From: Sphingobacteriaceae bacterium
GTDB lineage: Bacteria; Bacteroidota; Bacteroidia; Sphingobacteriales; Sphingobacteriaceae
Length of the DNA: 64,000 nt
Assembly (NCBI GenBank): GCA_947479815.1
Contig: CANKAT010000006.1
Span: 1 to 64,000 of the forward strand
Reading direction: 5' to 3'
Below, piece after piece: positions 26,283 through 35,094 of the stretch. A program made the position numbers and the translations under genes. Under the pieces are notes generated by a model. That model was not told where the DNA came from. It made no database searches and saw only the letters and a list, made by a program, of their open reading frames with translations. The first letter of the stretch is position 1. The number at the start of each line of letters is the position of its first letter.

Positions 26283-28199
26283 CTAAAATTCCCATCTGAC
26301 GAACGCTTCCATCGCTTCATATTCAGCAAGACCCAGTTTGTCGTAGGCTTTAGCAGTTTCACGCGTGCGATCTTCGGCACGTACCCAAAATTCTCTTGCA
26401 TCATCACCCGGAAATACAGGGATGTCTTTTTGAGACTGATGCTTAAATATGGCTAATCTTTTGCGTTCAACTTCCTGAGGTGAAAGAGGTACTGCCATTT
26501 GAATTTCATGGGTCTCAAATTCATGCCATGCACCACGGTACATCCATAACCAGCAATCTTTAACCCATTCTTTATCTTTAAGACGTTCAAGAGCTTCAAT
26601 AACGATATCAAAACAAACCTTATGAGTTCCATGAGGATCGGCAAAATCGCCGGCAGCAAATACCTGATGAGGTTTTACTTTGTCAAGTAATTCCATTGTA
26701 ATACGTATATCGTCTTCTGCAACCGGATTACGGATTGTTTTTCCCTTATCGTAAAAAGGAAGAGCCATAAAATGTATGTGATCATCTTTTAGACCGGCAA
26801 AACGGGCACCACTAGTTGCCTCACCTTTTCGGATCAAACCTTTTAGCGTCTGAATTTCTGAAGTATCAGCCTGATTAGGTTGTTTATTTTCCATAAACTT
26901 ACGCATAGACCCATACAGTTCTTCGAGTTTATGGGTATCCAAGTTTATTGATTTGCTGAAGTCTTTTGCAAATTCAACAAATCTGAGTGCATCATCATCC
27001 CAAACAGCGGTATTGCCTGAGGTTTGGTAAGCCACATGTACATCATGACCCTGATCAACAAGTCTGATAAAAGTTCCACCCATTGAAATTACGTCATCAT
27101 CAGGGTGAGGTGAGAAAATGATCGATCTTTTTTTATCAGGAACCGCTCTTTCAGGCCTTTGAGAATCATCCGCATTGCTTTTTCCTCCCGGCCAACCAGT
27201 TATGGTATGTTGAAGTTTATTGAAAATATGAATATTGATATTATAAACCGGACCTTTCTCAGTAGCTAGCTGCGCCATTCCATGGTTGTTATAATCTTCT
27301 TCGGTAAGTTTTAGGATTGGTTTCCCAAGCGTGTTGGCAAGCCAGATCACCGCCTTTTTGATCATTTGTACATCCCATGTGCAATCTTTAACGAGCCATG
27401 GAGTATTGAACCTTGTTAGTTCTGAGGCAGCATCCTGATCGAGTATAAACTCTACATTTTCAGAAAGTTGCAGGTAGGTTGCTGGCACTTCAGATGAAAT
27501 TTCACCTTCAACTGCCTTTTTGATGATGAAGGCCTTTTTTGTGTTCCATGCCATCAGTATGATTTCGCGGGCTTTAAAAATGGTTCCAATGCCCATTGTA
27601 ATGGCCTTAGTTGGTACATTTTCTTTTCCACCAAAATCGCGTGAAGCATCTCGTCGGGTCAAATCATCAAGAGTTACCAATCTAGTTCCTGAATTTGGAG
27701 CTGATCCCGGTTCGTTAAAACCAATGTGCCCGGTACGGCCGATACCCAATAACTGAAGATCAAGTCCACCTAATTCTGTAATCTTTAGTTCATAATTCAA
27801 ACAAAAATCATGAATTTCTTCGATTGGCAAAGTTCCATCAGGAATATGAACATTATCCATATTGATGTCAATATGGTTGAATAAATTTTCTTTCATAAAA
27901 GTCACATAGCTTTGTGGCGATGTGGATTTCATTGGAAAATATTCATCAAGATTGAATGTGATCACATTTTTAAAGCTAACTCCTTCTTCTTTATGAATAC
28001 GTACAAGTTCGCGATAAACTCCTAAAGGTGTAACTCCAGTTGCAAGTCCAAGGATTGCATTTTCGCCTTTCAATTGTTTGCTAACAATTAGGTCGGTAAT
28101 GCGGCGTGCCACCTTTTTAGATGCAATATCCTGGTTTGCATAAACAGTTACAGGAAGTTTTTCGAATCGGGTTTCTTCGAGAAGATTTAATCTGGCCAT
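26283..28199 (-). CDS. nagB: Glucosamine-6-phosphate deaminase fused to PIG-L/LmbE domain
   Basis: A 638-residue fusion. Residues 1-275 are NagB (GlcN6P to fructose-6-P plus ammonia), with LATGVTPLGVY (52-62), the catalytic aspartate in NLDEYFP (near 85) and GIGRTGHIGFNEPGS (152-166). Residues about 355-625 are a PIG-L deacetylase-like domain with the metal motif PHPDDD (364-369) and FADPHGTH near 535. The fusion is known in Bacteroidota. It leads the amino-sugar operon, 21 nt before the sulfatase. Confidence 0.92.
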   Translation of the reverse strand: MARLNLLEETRFEKLPVTVYANQDIASKKVARRITDLIVSKQLKGENAILGLATGVTPLGVYRELVRIHKEEGVSFKNVITFNLDEYFPMKSTSPQSYVTFMKENLFNHIDINMDNVHIPDGTLPIEEIHDFCLNYELKITELGGLDLQLLGIGRTGHIGFNEPGSAPNSGTRLVTLDDLTRRDASRDFGGKENVPTKAITMGIGTIFKAREIILMAWNTKKAFIIKKAVEGEISSEVPATYLQLSENVEFILDQDAASELTRFNTPWLVKDCTWDVQMIKKAVIWLANTLGKPILKLTEEDYNNHGMAQLATEKGPVYNINIHIFNKLQHTITGWPGGKSNADDSQRPERAVPDKKRSIIFSPHPDDDVISMGGTFIRLVDQGHDVHVAYQTSGNTAVWDDDALRFVEFAKDFSKSINLDTHKLEELYGSMRKFMENKQPNQADTSEIQTLKGLIRKGEATSGARFAGLKDDHIHFMALPFYDKGKTIRNPVAEDDIRITMELLDKVKPHQVFAAGDFADPHGTHKVCFDIVIEALERLKDKEWVKDCWLWMYRGAWHEFETHEIQMAVPLSPQEVERKRLAIFKHQSQKDIPVFPGDDAREFWVRAEDRTRETAKAYDKLGLAEYEAMEAFVRWEF

Positions 28200-28226
28200 T
28201 TGATTCTGACTATATTAGGTGAGACG

Positions 28227-28234
28227 CAAATATA
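28227..28234 (-). promoter_or_regulatory. Promoter -7 box for the nagB operon
   Basis: TATATTTG on the minus strand, an exact match to TAnnTTTG, 27 nt before the nagB start. No convincing -33 element. Confidence 0.4.
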
Positions 28235-28402
28235 ATTACAAAAAATTTATCCTTTGGAATTGCCTAAAAATTATCTTGGTTAATTTAATTACGAACTAAA
28301 TCTGGTTTCATAGTATACCTGATAAAGTTAACAACACATTAAAGATTAATATACTCAAGGCTAGTTCTGTTTCTATTTGAGTAGATTAAGGTTAATGTTC
28401 TT

Positions 28403-29014
28403 TTACAATAACTTAAACCCCAGACTTATATGAAATACATTCTGTTGTTGACTATATTTTTCACTTTGGCTTACATTGCTCAATCCCGATTCATAACGAA
28501 CATCAAAGGTGAGGTTGCCCAAATCAATTCCACTTCCTGCCTGGAATCCAAGGGTTTGTTTCTTATAATTTCCAAAATCACTAAGTGAATTGTATGCTGA
28601 GCCAAGGGTATTGTTTTCATCAATGATAAACGATACGATGGGCCCGCCCATAAAACGAAGGTTTAGTTTATTGCTTCCAATCTTTGTTCCAACTAAAAGT
28701 GGAAGGTCAAGCGTGGTGAACTTTATTTTGCCTTTCACATCAATCATTCTTGAATTCATGTCAAGGCTGGTAAATTCATTACCTTTTGTTCCGAGATACA
28801 ATTCAGGTTGGAAATATATTCCGGCACCACCCACTCTGCTGAATATTCCTGCCTGGTATCCCATTATATTTTTTTGATCTGTCAGGTCATCTTTGGTTTT
28901 TAGGTTCGAATAATTGACACCTCCCTTAATTCCGAAGGTAAATTTTGATTTTTGTGCCATTACCGTAATTGAAGTTATTCCGAAAAGGCATGTGAATAGG
29001 ATTATCTTTTTCAT
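28403..29014 (-). CDS. Outer-membrane beta-barrel protein (PorT-like)
   Basis: A 203-residue protein with a signal peptide (about 1-20, MAQ junction), then FTFGIKGGVNYSNL and alternating beta strands ending in a terminal hydrophobic strand (ISLGFKLL). This fits the OMP_b-brl_2/PorT-like barrel family of Bacteroidota. Single gene; ligand or role unknown. Confidence 0.82.
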   Translation of the reverse strand: MKKIILFTCLFGITSITVMAQKSKFTFGIKGGVNYSNLKTKDDLTDQKNIMGYQAGIFSRVGGAGIYFQPELYLGTKGNEFTSLDMNSRMIDVKGKIKFTTLDLPLLVGTKIGSNKLNLRFMGGPIVSFIIDENNTLGSAYNSLSDFGNYKKQTLGFQAGSGIDLGNLTFDVRYESGLSNVSQSEKYSQQQNVFHISLGFKLL

Positions 29015-29108
29015 ACTATTTTATTTATAACTAATAAACAATATTAATTCTAAAATATTGTATTTATTCATTTCTACGAATTAGCTTGAAATTTGTCGGG
29101 ATAAAATT

Positions 29109-29116
29109 TAATTTTG
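29109..29116 (+). promoter_or_regulatory. Promoter for the CsbD-like gene (TAATTTTG)
   Basis: An exact TAnnTTTG with a TTG at 29086-29088, 20 nt upstream, the usual Bacteroidota spacing. It is 14 nt before the ATG at 29131. Confidence 0.55.
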
Positions 29117-29130
29117 TACAAATTTATACC

Positions 29131-29346
29131 ATGGCAGAGATCAGCATCAGTAATTCAGAATGGGATCGTTTGAAATTAAAGATCAAGCGTAAATACACTA
29201 ACCTTAGCGATGAAGATCTTTCATATGAACAGGGGCAAGAAGAAGAATTGATTACCCGCTTGATGGCTCGATTGAGGCGTAAAAGAGAGTATATCGTATT
29301 CACGCTCAAAAAAGGCATGGAATTCCTTGAAACAAATCGCTTATAA
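29131..29346 (+). CDS. CsbD-like small stress protein
   Basis: A 71-residue cytosolic protein. The pattern W-x2-LKLKIKRKY-x-NLSDEDL-x-YEQGQEEEL matches CsbD-family proteins (WxxLKGxxKExxGxLTDDDL), which accumulate under general stress, with no known enzymatic role. I chose ATG 29131 (MAEISISNSEWD), not the in-frame codon at 29086, because the promoter boxes lie between them. Confidence 0.72.
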   Translation: MAEISISNSEWDRLKLKIKRKYTNLSDEDLSYEQGQEEELITRLMARLRRKREYIVFTLKKGMEFLETNRL

Positions 29347-29423
29347 TAGAAAGCTTTTCTGGCTTGATCTTTATAATTCAAAAAAGGCAGTTTTTTTATA
29401 ATTTAAATTCATAATTTAAACGT

Positions 29424-31157
29424 ATGAATAAACAGTCCGGTTCAAATCCTAATTTCCTGAAAATAGTAAAGGGATTTATCCTTAGTGCGGTTATTATCTC
29501 GTTTTTTTCTTTTTCATACGTTGAAGACCTGTTTCAGGTGTCTAAGAATCTAGACATTTTTGCAGCAGTTTATAAACAGTTGAGTATAAATTATGTAGAT
29601 GATGTGAATTCATCAGAAATGATGAAAATTGGAATTGATGCAATGCTTGAAGATCTGGATCCATATACGGAGTATATTCCAGAGTCGGATATCGAAGATT
29701 ATAAACTTAAATATGTAAGTACTCAATATGGAGGCATTGGTGCAACAATTTCAACTAGAGATGGTAAAGTAATCGTTGCAGATCCCTATCAGGGTTTCCC
29801 GGCCCAGAAGGCAGATATTCGTGCAGGCGATGAGTTACTTGAGATTTCAGGAATATCTTTAAATGGAAAAAATAATGAGCAGGTTAGTTCTATGCTTAAA
29901 GGATCAAAAGGTACGCCAGTTAAGCTTTTGATTCAACGACCTGGAATTGTTAAACCCATACTAATAAACCTTGTTCGTGAAGAGATAAGGCAAGATAATG
30001 TCAAGTATTTTGGCATGCTCGATAATCATGTTGGGTATATTAAGTTGGATAAGTTTCTTGAAAATTCTGCCCAAGAAGTTAGTGATGCCTTGACTGAGCT
30101 AAAGAAGAATAATCTCAATGGCTTGGTCCTGGATCTTCGTTTCAATGGCGGTGGCATATTACAGGAAGCAGTAAAAATAGTTAACCTTTTTGTTGATAAA
30201 GGGGTAACCGTGGTGATTCAAAAGGGTAGAAATCAAAATAAATCGATTACCTATACTACCTCAAATAATCCTGAGGAGCCATCTCTTCCATTGGTGGTGT
30301 TGGTCAATAATCGTTCAGCTTCAGCTTCAGAAATTGTTGCAGGATCTTTACAAGACCTAGACCGGGCCGTAGTGATTGGTCAGCGTAGCTTCGGAAAAGG
30401 ACTTGTTCAGCAAACATTCAATCTTCCGTACAACAGCCTTGTAAAGGTTACTGTTGCTAAATATTATACTCCATCTGGCCGATGCATACAAGCATTAGAC
30501 TATACTCACAGAGATGCTGATGGATCTGTTGTTAAAGTGGCTGATTCTTTGATCACAGAATATAAAACCAAAACAGGCAGATCTGTTTATGATGGAAGCG
30601 GTATTTATCCTGACCTATTTGTAAAGCCTCTTAAGTATAGTATGATCACTCAAACGCTAGCTTCAAAATACCATATTTTTGACTATGCCACCCAGTTTCG
30701 CATTCAAAACCCCTCAATCACTGATGCTAAAACGTTCAAACTCACTGATGCAGACTTCGAAAATTTTGTAAGTTTTCTTTCAAAAAGAGATTATAGTTAC
30801 AATTCACGCTTAGAAAAATTGCTTAATGAAGTGCGTGATGAGGCTAAGAAAGAAAGCAAACTGGGCGAAGTTTCTACTGAATTAGCGGCATTGAATACCC
30901 GAATTTCAACTGCAAAGAAGAATGATCTGAGTATCTACAAGGAAGAGATCAAAAAAGTTTTAGAGGGCGAAATCGTATCACGGTATTACTTTGAAAAGGG
31001 AAGGCTTGAACAAAATTTCAAATACGATCAAGACCTCAGCGAATCACTTAAATTGATTGCTAATAAAGCTGTAATCGCCTCCATTTTAAATGGCGAAGGA
31101 ACCTATAAATCTATTGGTAAACCTGGAGCGGAATTTTCTGCTAATACTGGGAAGTAG
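29424..31157 (+). CDS. S41 family C-terminal processing protease (CtpA-like)
   Basis: A 577-residue protease with an N-terminal signal anchor (about 13-32), a PDZ domain (about 98-180, GGIGATIS start), and the S41 catalytic core. Ser in NNRSASASEIVAG (about residue 300) and Lys in RSFGKGLVQQ (about 325) form the Ser-Lys dyad. The C-terminal 170 residues are helical. Acts in the periplasm on protein C-termini. The stop codon lies inside the heptamer tract that fills the gap to the convergent gene. Confidence 0.9.
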   Translation: MNKQSGSNPNFLKIVKGFILSAVIISFFSFSYVEDLFQVSKNLDIFAAVYKQLSINYVDDVNSSEMMKIGIDAMLEDLDPYTEYIPESDIEDYKLKYVSTQYGGIGATISTRDGKVIVADPYQGFPAQKADIRAGDELLEISGISLNGKNNEQVSSMLKGSKGTPVKLLIQRPGIVKPILINLVREEIRQDNVKYFGMLDNHVGYIKLDKFLENSAQEVSDALTELKKNNLNGLVLDLRFNGGGILQEAVKIVNLFVDKGVTVVIQKGRNQNKSITYTTSNNPEEPSLPLVVLVNNRSASASEIVAGSLQDLDRAVVIGQRSFGKGLVQQTFNLPYNSLVKVTVAKYYTPSGRCIQALDYTHRDADGSVVKVADSLITEYKTKTGRSVYDGSGIYPDLFVKPLKYSMITQTLASKYHIFDYATQFRIQNPSITDAKTFKLTDADFENFVSFLSKRDYSYNSRLEKLLNEVRDEAKKESKLGEVSTELAALNTRISTAKKNDLSIYKEEIKKVLEGEIVSRYYFEKGRLEQNFKYDQDLSESLKLIANKAVIASILNGEGTYKSIGKPGAEFSANTGK

Positions 31158-31341
31158 TAAGTTATAAGTAGTAAGTAATAAGTAATAAGTTATAAGTATT
31201 AATACAGCTAAATTCTACAACCTACAACCTATAACTTTTAACCTAAACTTATAACCTATAACCTACAACCTATAACTTTTAACCTACAACCTATAACCTA
31301 AACTTTTAACCTATAACCTATAACCTATAACTTACAACTTA
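31152..31341. repeat. Heptanucleotide tract bridging two convergent stop codons
   Basis: Left part (31152-31200): about seven 7-bp units AAGTNNT. Right part (31219-31341): about 17 units of AACCTAT/AACCTAC/AACTTTT, two of them one base short. The two parts are roughly complementary, so a transcript could fold back. The tract begins in the S41 stop codon and ends in the prolyl-oligopeptidase stop codon. No conventional terminator is seen here. Confidence 0.9.
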
Positions 31342-33471
31342 ATACTTCAACCCCATATTATACAGCATAAACGCCCATTTATCGGCTTGCTCTTCAATAA
31401 TTTTTCCGGTTGGTTTTCCTGCACCATGACCTGCATTGGTTTCGATTCGGATAAGTGCCGGGCTAGCGCCTTTATGATACTCCTGTAATCTGGCTGCAAA
31501 TTTAAAGGAGTGGGCTGGAACAACGCGGTCGTCATGATCGGCAGTAGTAATCAATGTGGCTGGATAAGAAATGCCAGGTTTTAAAGCATGATAAGGCGAA
31601 TATTTCAATAGATAATCAAACATTTCTTTCGAATCTTCTGCCGTTCCATAATCATAGGCCCATCCGGCTCCAGCAGTAAATTTATTATACCTGAGCATAT
31701 CCAAAACACCTACTGCAGGAAAAGCTACTTTAAAAAGTTCAGGCCGCTGACTCATCACGGCTGCTACCAATAAACCTCCATTTGAACCTCCGGCTATGGC
31801 CAGATATTCTTTTGACGTGTAGTTATTGCTGATCAGGTATTCTGCTGCGGCTATAAAATCATCAAATACATTTTGCTTCTGCATTTTGGTTCCCGCTAGG
31901 TGCCATTTCTCACCATATTCACCACCGCCTCGCAGGTTTGGTACTGCATATATTCCTCCCTGTTCAAGTAAAATAATATTTGAAGTACTAAATGCCGGGG
32001 TCAGGCTCACACTAAAGCCACCATAACCATATAAAAGAGTTGGGTTTTTACCGTTAAGTTCAATTCCTTTTTTATGGGTAATGATCATCGGAATTTTTGT
32101 TCCGTCTTTAGAAGTATAGAACACTTGCTTGGAAACAAATTTAGAAGGATCAAATTCAACTCCCGCCTTTTTATATTCAATAGATTGCCCTGAAGCTATA
32201 TTATACTTGAAGATTGTTGGAGGGTAGATATACGAAGTAAAGGTATAGTACAACTCTTTTTCTGTTTTTTTGGCACTAAAACCGCTTGCAGAACCTACAC
32301 CGGGTAATGTAACTGTTCTTTCTAAATTGCCCTCCATATCATACTGCATCACCAGAGATGTTGCATCTTTCAGGTAACTGGCAAAGATTTTGCCACCGGC
32401 AGTACTCACATTTAGAACATTCTCTGTTTCTTTGATCAGATCCTTCCAGTTTTCTGGAGTCGGATTTGAGGCATCTACAGTTACCACTCTGTAGTTTGGT
32501 GCATTATGATTGGTAAATAGGTATAGTTTATCTCCCTGGTTGTCGATCACAGAATGATCTCCCTTATAATTGTTCACTATATTGACTATTGCACTTCCAG
32601 GTTTGGAAAGATCCTGAATGTATAGTTCATTTCCTGTTGTGGATACAGCTGCCGTAATCACTAAAAATCGCTGGTCTTCTGTTAGGCCACCACCAATATA
32701 TCGGCGCGGAGTTTGATCGCCGCCAAAAATCAGTTTATCCTCTTTCTGCGAGGTTCCGATGGCATGAAAGTACAGTTTATGATATTGTGTAAGTCCAGAA
32801 AGCTGGCTGCCCTCTTTAGGTTTGTCATAACTGCTGTAATAGAATCCTTCATTTCCTTTCCAGGACAGGCCTGAAAATTTAACGTCAATTAGGGTATCAC
32901 CCACAACAGATTTGTTAGATGTATTTAATACAATTACTTTTCTCCAATCGGAACCCCCTTCTGAGATCTGGTAGGCTACCAGGCTGCCCTCTTTTGTAAA
33001 TTCAATTCCTGCAAGCGAGGTAGTTGCATCTTTTGAAAAAGTATTTGGATCTAGAAAAACTTCAGGTTTGTTTTTATCTTTTTGTCGGTACAGAACATAT
33101 TGATTCTGTAAACCATCATTTTTATAGAAATAGGTATATACACCTTCCTTAAACGGTGCGGTAAATTTTTCATAATTCCACAAGGTTTCTAATCTTTTTT
33201 TGATGTCTCCTCTGAATGGGATTCCTGATAAATAGCCCTGAGTTACTTTATTTTCTGCATCAACCCATGCTTTGGTTTCTGCAGAGCGATCATCTTCCAA
33301 CCAGCGGTAAGGGTCATTGATCTTAGTACCAAAATAGGTATCAAAAACGTCAGTTTTAGTAGTTATAGGATAGTTCATGGATTTATTAATAGGACTTGTA
33401 TGTTGAGCTATTCCAAAAAATGGACTGATTAGAATAGCAATTACGAAGATTGATTTTTTTAATCTTTTCAC
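31339..33471 (-). CDS. Prolyl oligopeptidase (S9A)
   Basis: A 710-residue secreted serine peptidase: signal peptide (about 1-22, GIAQ), a seven-blade propeller (about 75-420), and an alpha/beta hydrolase domain with GGSNGGLLV (nucleophile Ser near 558), DHDDRVVPAHS (Asp near 643) and NAGHGAG (His near 680). Cleaves short peptides after proline. Start is GTG at 33471; no ATG precedes it in frame and the signal peptide begins there. Full family length. Confidence 0.92.
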   Translation of the reverse strand: MKRLKKSIFVIAILISPFFGIAQHTSPINKSMNYPITTKTDVFDTYFGTKINDPYRWLEDDRSAETKAWVDAENKVTQGYLSGIPFRGDIKKRLETLWNYEKFTAPFKEGVYTYFYKNDGLQNQYVLYRQKDKNKPEVFLDPNTFSKDATTSLAGIEFTKEGSLVAYQISEGGSDWRKVIVLNTSNKSVVGDTLIDVKFSGLSWKGNEGFYYSSYDKPKEGSQLSGLTQYHKLYFHAIGTSQKEDKLIFGGDQTPRRYIGGGLTEDQRFLVITAAVSTTGNELYIQDLSKPGSAIVNIVNNYKGDHSVIDNQGDKLYLFTNHNAPNYRVVTVDASNPTPENWKDLIKETENVLNVSTAGGKIFASYLKDATSLVMQYDMEGNLERTVTLPGVGSASGFSAKKTEKELYYTFTSYIYPPTIFKYNIASGQSIEYKKAGVEFDPSKFVSKQVFYTSKDGTKIPMIITHKKGIELNGKNPTLLYGYGGFSVSLTPAFSTSNIILLEQGGIYAVPNLRGGGEYGEKWHLAGTKMQKQNVFDDFIAAAEYLISNNYTSKEYLAIAGGSNGGLLVAAVMSQRPELFKVAFPAVGVLDMLRYNKFTAGAGWAYDYGTAEDSKEMFDYLLKYSPYHALKPGISYPATLITTADHDDRVVPAHSFKFAARLQEYHKGASPALIRIETNAGHGAGKPTGKIIEEQADKWAFMLYNMGLKY

Positions 33472-33493
33472 GTGATTTCTAATTTATTATCTT

Positions 33494-33501
33494 CAAAAAT
33501 A
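33494..33501 (-). promoter_or_regulatory. Promoter -7 box for the prolyl oligopeptidase gene
   Basis: TATTTTTG on the minus strand, an exact TAnnTTTG match, 22 nt before the GTG start. Confidence 0.4.
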
Positions 33502-33559
33502 GAGAAAGCAATCCTATAAATGGTCAGAAGCCGGTCAATTGTTAGCCTTGATTGGGGGC

Positions 33560-34175
33560 AGATTATTTTGACAACAGCATGTCAGATTTTAACTAAAAAG
33601 AATAAATAAAAAATGAACTACAATATCCGCGCGGTGGGATGAAAGAACTGCGAGCCAGGTGTATGGCCTAGAGGGCTGAAGCTTCGTTCTTTCTTGAACT
33701 TTTGGTGCCTTTTGTTTCAAGACAAAAGACACAAAATATCGATATAAAATTATTTTAGAATAATTTTATGTTTCTTCTGCTTGGTGTTACCCACCAAGCA
33801 TTCATGATTTCATTCCGCTCATAGCCGCGGGGGCCTAGTCCTTTTTCTGTAGGAAAAAAGTACCAAAACCCCACCGCTGCGCCTGCTGCTATGAAAGGTT
33901 CTGCGAGGGCTGGGGTTGTAATTGCCGCACCAGTCAAGGCGTAAGAGAGGTGAACGGAGGTTCAGTGAATGGACGATTTGTTTAAGATTGATATAAGTTT
34001 TCCTGTTCCTGGATTTAGCTAATTCCATTTATAATTTCATTCCGCTCATAGCCGCGGTATTGGACATGGCGTTAGAACTATTAGCATCCCAAAACAAAGT
34101 ATCATAGTCCTGTACGTAGCCGTTTGTGGATGAACGTTCATAACCCCCACTAACGTTCACCTTAGTTGCAGGCTC
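33560..34175. repeat. Dispersed repeat block, copy C (inverted)
   Basis: An inverted counterpart of copies A and B at 3.6-4.8 kb, with the same blocks in reverse order on the opposite strand. They include the foldback at 33700-33735, the GCTTGGTG/CACCAAGC hairpin (33779-33799), the cagcaggcgcagcgg block, and a GTTATGAACGTTCATCC block at 34130. No supported gene, although a short frame at 33755-33937 stays open on the minus strand. Confidence 0.8.
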
Positions 34176-34190
34176 AAAATAAATTTTATG

Positions 34191-34198
34191 TATTTTTG
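34191..34198 (+). promoter_or_regulatory. Promoter for lpxH (TATTTTTG)
   Basis: An exact TAnnTTTG with a TTG at 34166-34168 (22-nt spacing), ending only 4 nt before the ATG, so the message would be leaderless or nearly so. It sits at the edge of repeat copy C. Confidence 0.45.
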
Positions 34199-34202
34199 AG
34201 TC

Positions 34203-34955
34203 ATGTCAGCCAATAAAATATTTTTCGCCTCCGATTTTCATTTTGGAGTACCTGATCATCGTGCTAGTCGAGAGCGCGAAGACTGTGTGGTTAGGTGGCT
34301 TGAGCAGATCAGACATGAAGCAAGTGAGATTTACCTGATTGGAGATATTTTTGATTTCTGGTTTGAGTACGGGGCGGTAATTCCTAAAGGCTTTATCCGG
34401 TTTCAAGGAAAAATTGCTGAGTTAGTAGATTCTGGTATCAAGATTTTCTTTTTTAAAGGCAATCACGATATGTGGATGTTTGATTATTTTAAAAAAGAAC
34501 TTGGAGTACAGATCATATCAGATGAATTGATTCTGGAAAGAAATGGTAAAAGATTTTTTCTGCATCATGGCGATGGTCTTGGTCCTGGCGATGCTAACTA
34601 TAAGTTTCTGAAAAAAATATTTAGGAGTAATTTTTGCCAATGGTTGTTTGCTAGGATCCATCCAAATTTGGGTGTTCAAATTGCAAGAAAGTGGTCTATG
34701 CAAAGTAGGCTGCAGAACAATAAAAAAGAGGAGTTTACAGACCTTTCGAAAGAGTGGCTGGTTAGCTATTCAAAAGATTTGCTTCTTAAAGAGCACTTCG
34801 ATTTCTTGATCTTTGGGCATAGGCATTTACCTTTAGAAATTCAGCTCGGAGAAAGTAAGTATATCAATCTGGGCGAGTGGATTAATTTCAATTCATATGC
34901 CGTGTTTGATGGCGAAAAACTTGAATTGCGGTATTTTGAAAAGCATTCATCCTGA
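34203..34955 (+). CDS. lpxH: UDP-2,3-diacylglucosamine diphosphatase family protein
   Basis: A 250-residue calcineurin-fold phosphoesterase of the LpxH group, which yields lipid X in lipid A synthesis. Metal motifs in order: SDFHFG (near 10), GDIFDFWFEYG (near 48-58), KGNHDMW (near 85), HHGDGLGPGD (near 120) and FGHRHLP (near 201). No UDP-specific proof, but the WFEYG and GDGLGPGD features are typical for LpxH of Bacteroidota. A second phosphoesterase of the same fold is at 56404. Confidence 0.83.
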   Translation: MSANKIFFASDFHFGVPDHRASREREDCVVRWLEQIRHEASEIYLIGDIFDFWFEYGAVIPKGFIRFQGKIAELVDSGIKIFFFKGNHDMWMFDYFKKELGVQIISDELILERNGKRFFLHHGDGLGPGDANYKFLKKIFRSNFCQWLFARIHPNLGVQIARKWSMQSRLQNNKKEEFTDLSKEWLVSYSKDLLLKEHFDFLIFGHRHLPLEIQLGESKYINLGEWINFNSYAVFDGEKLELRYFEKHSS

Positions 34956-35027
34956 TTTTAATCCATCAAAACAAAGCCGGCCTATTTCCGATTTCGTTTA
35001 ACCTTCAATTATTATCCAAAAAAGGCG

Positions 35028-35035
35028 TATTTTTG
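35028..35035 (+). promoter_or_regulatory. Promoter -7 box for prfA (TATTTTTG)
   Basis: An exact TAnnTTTG match 59 nt before the prfA ATG. No clear -33 element. Confidence 0.4.
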
Positions 35036-35094
35036 AGGCCTTGAATTCAGGCCCGTAATTTCAGTCCTTAAAACAGGATATTTCAACCAATACT

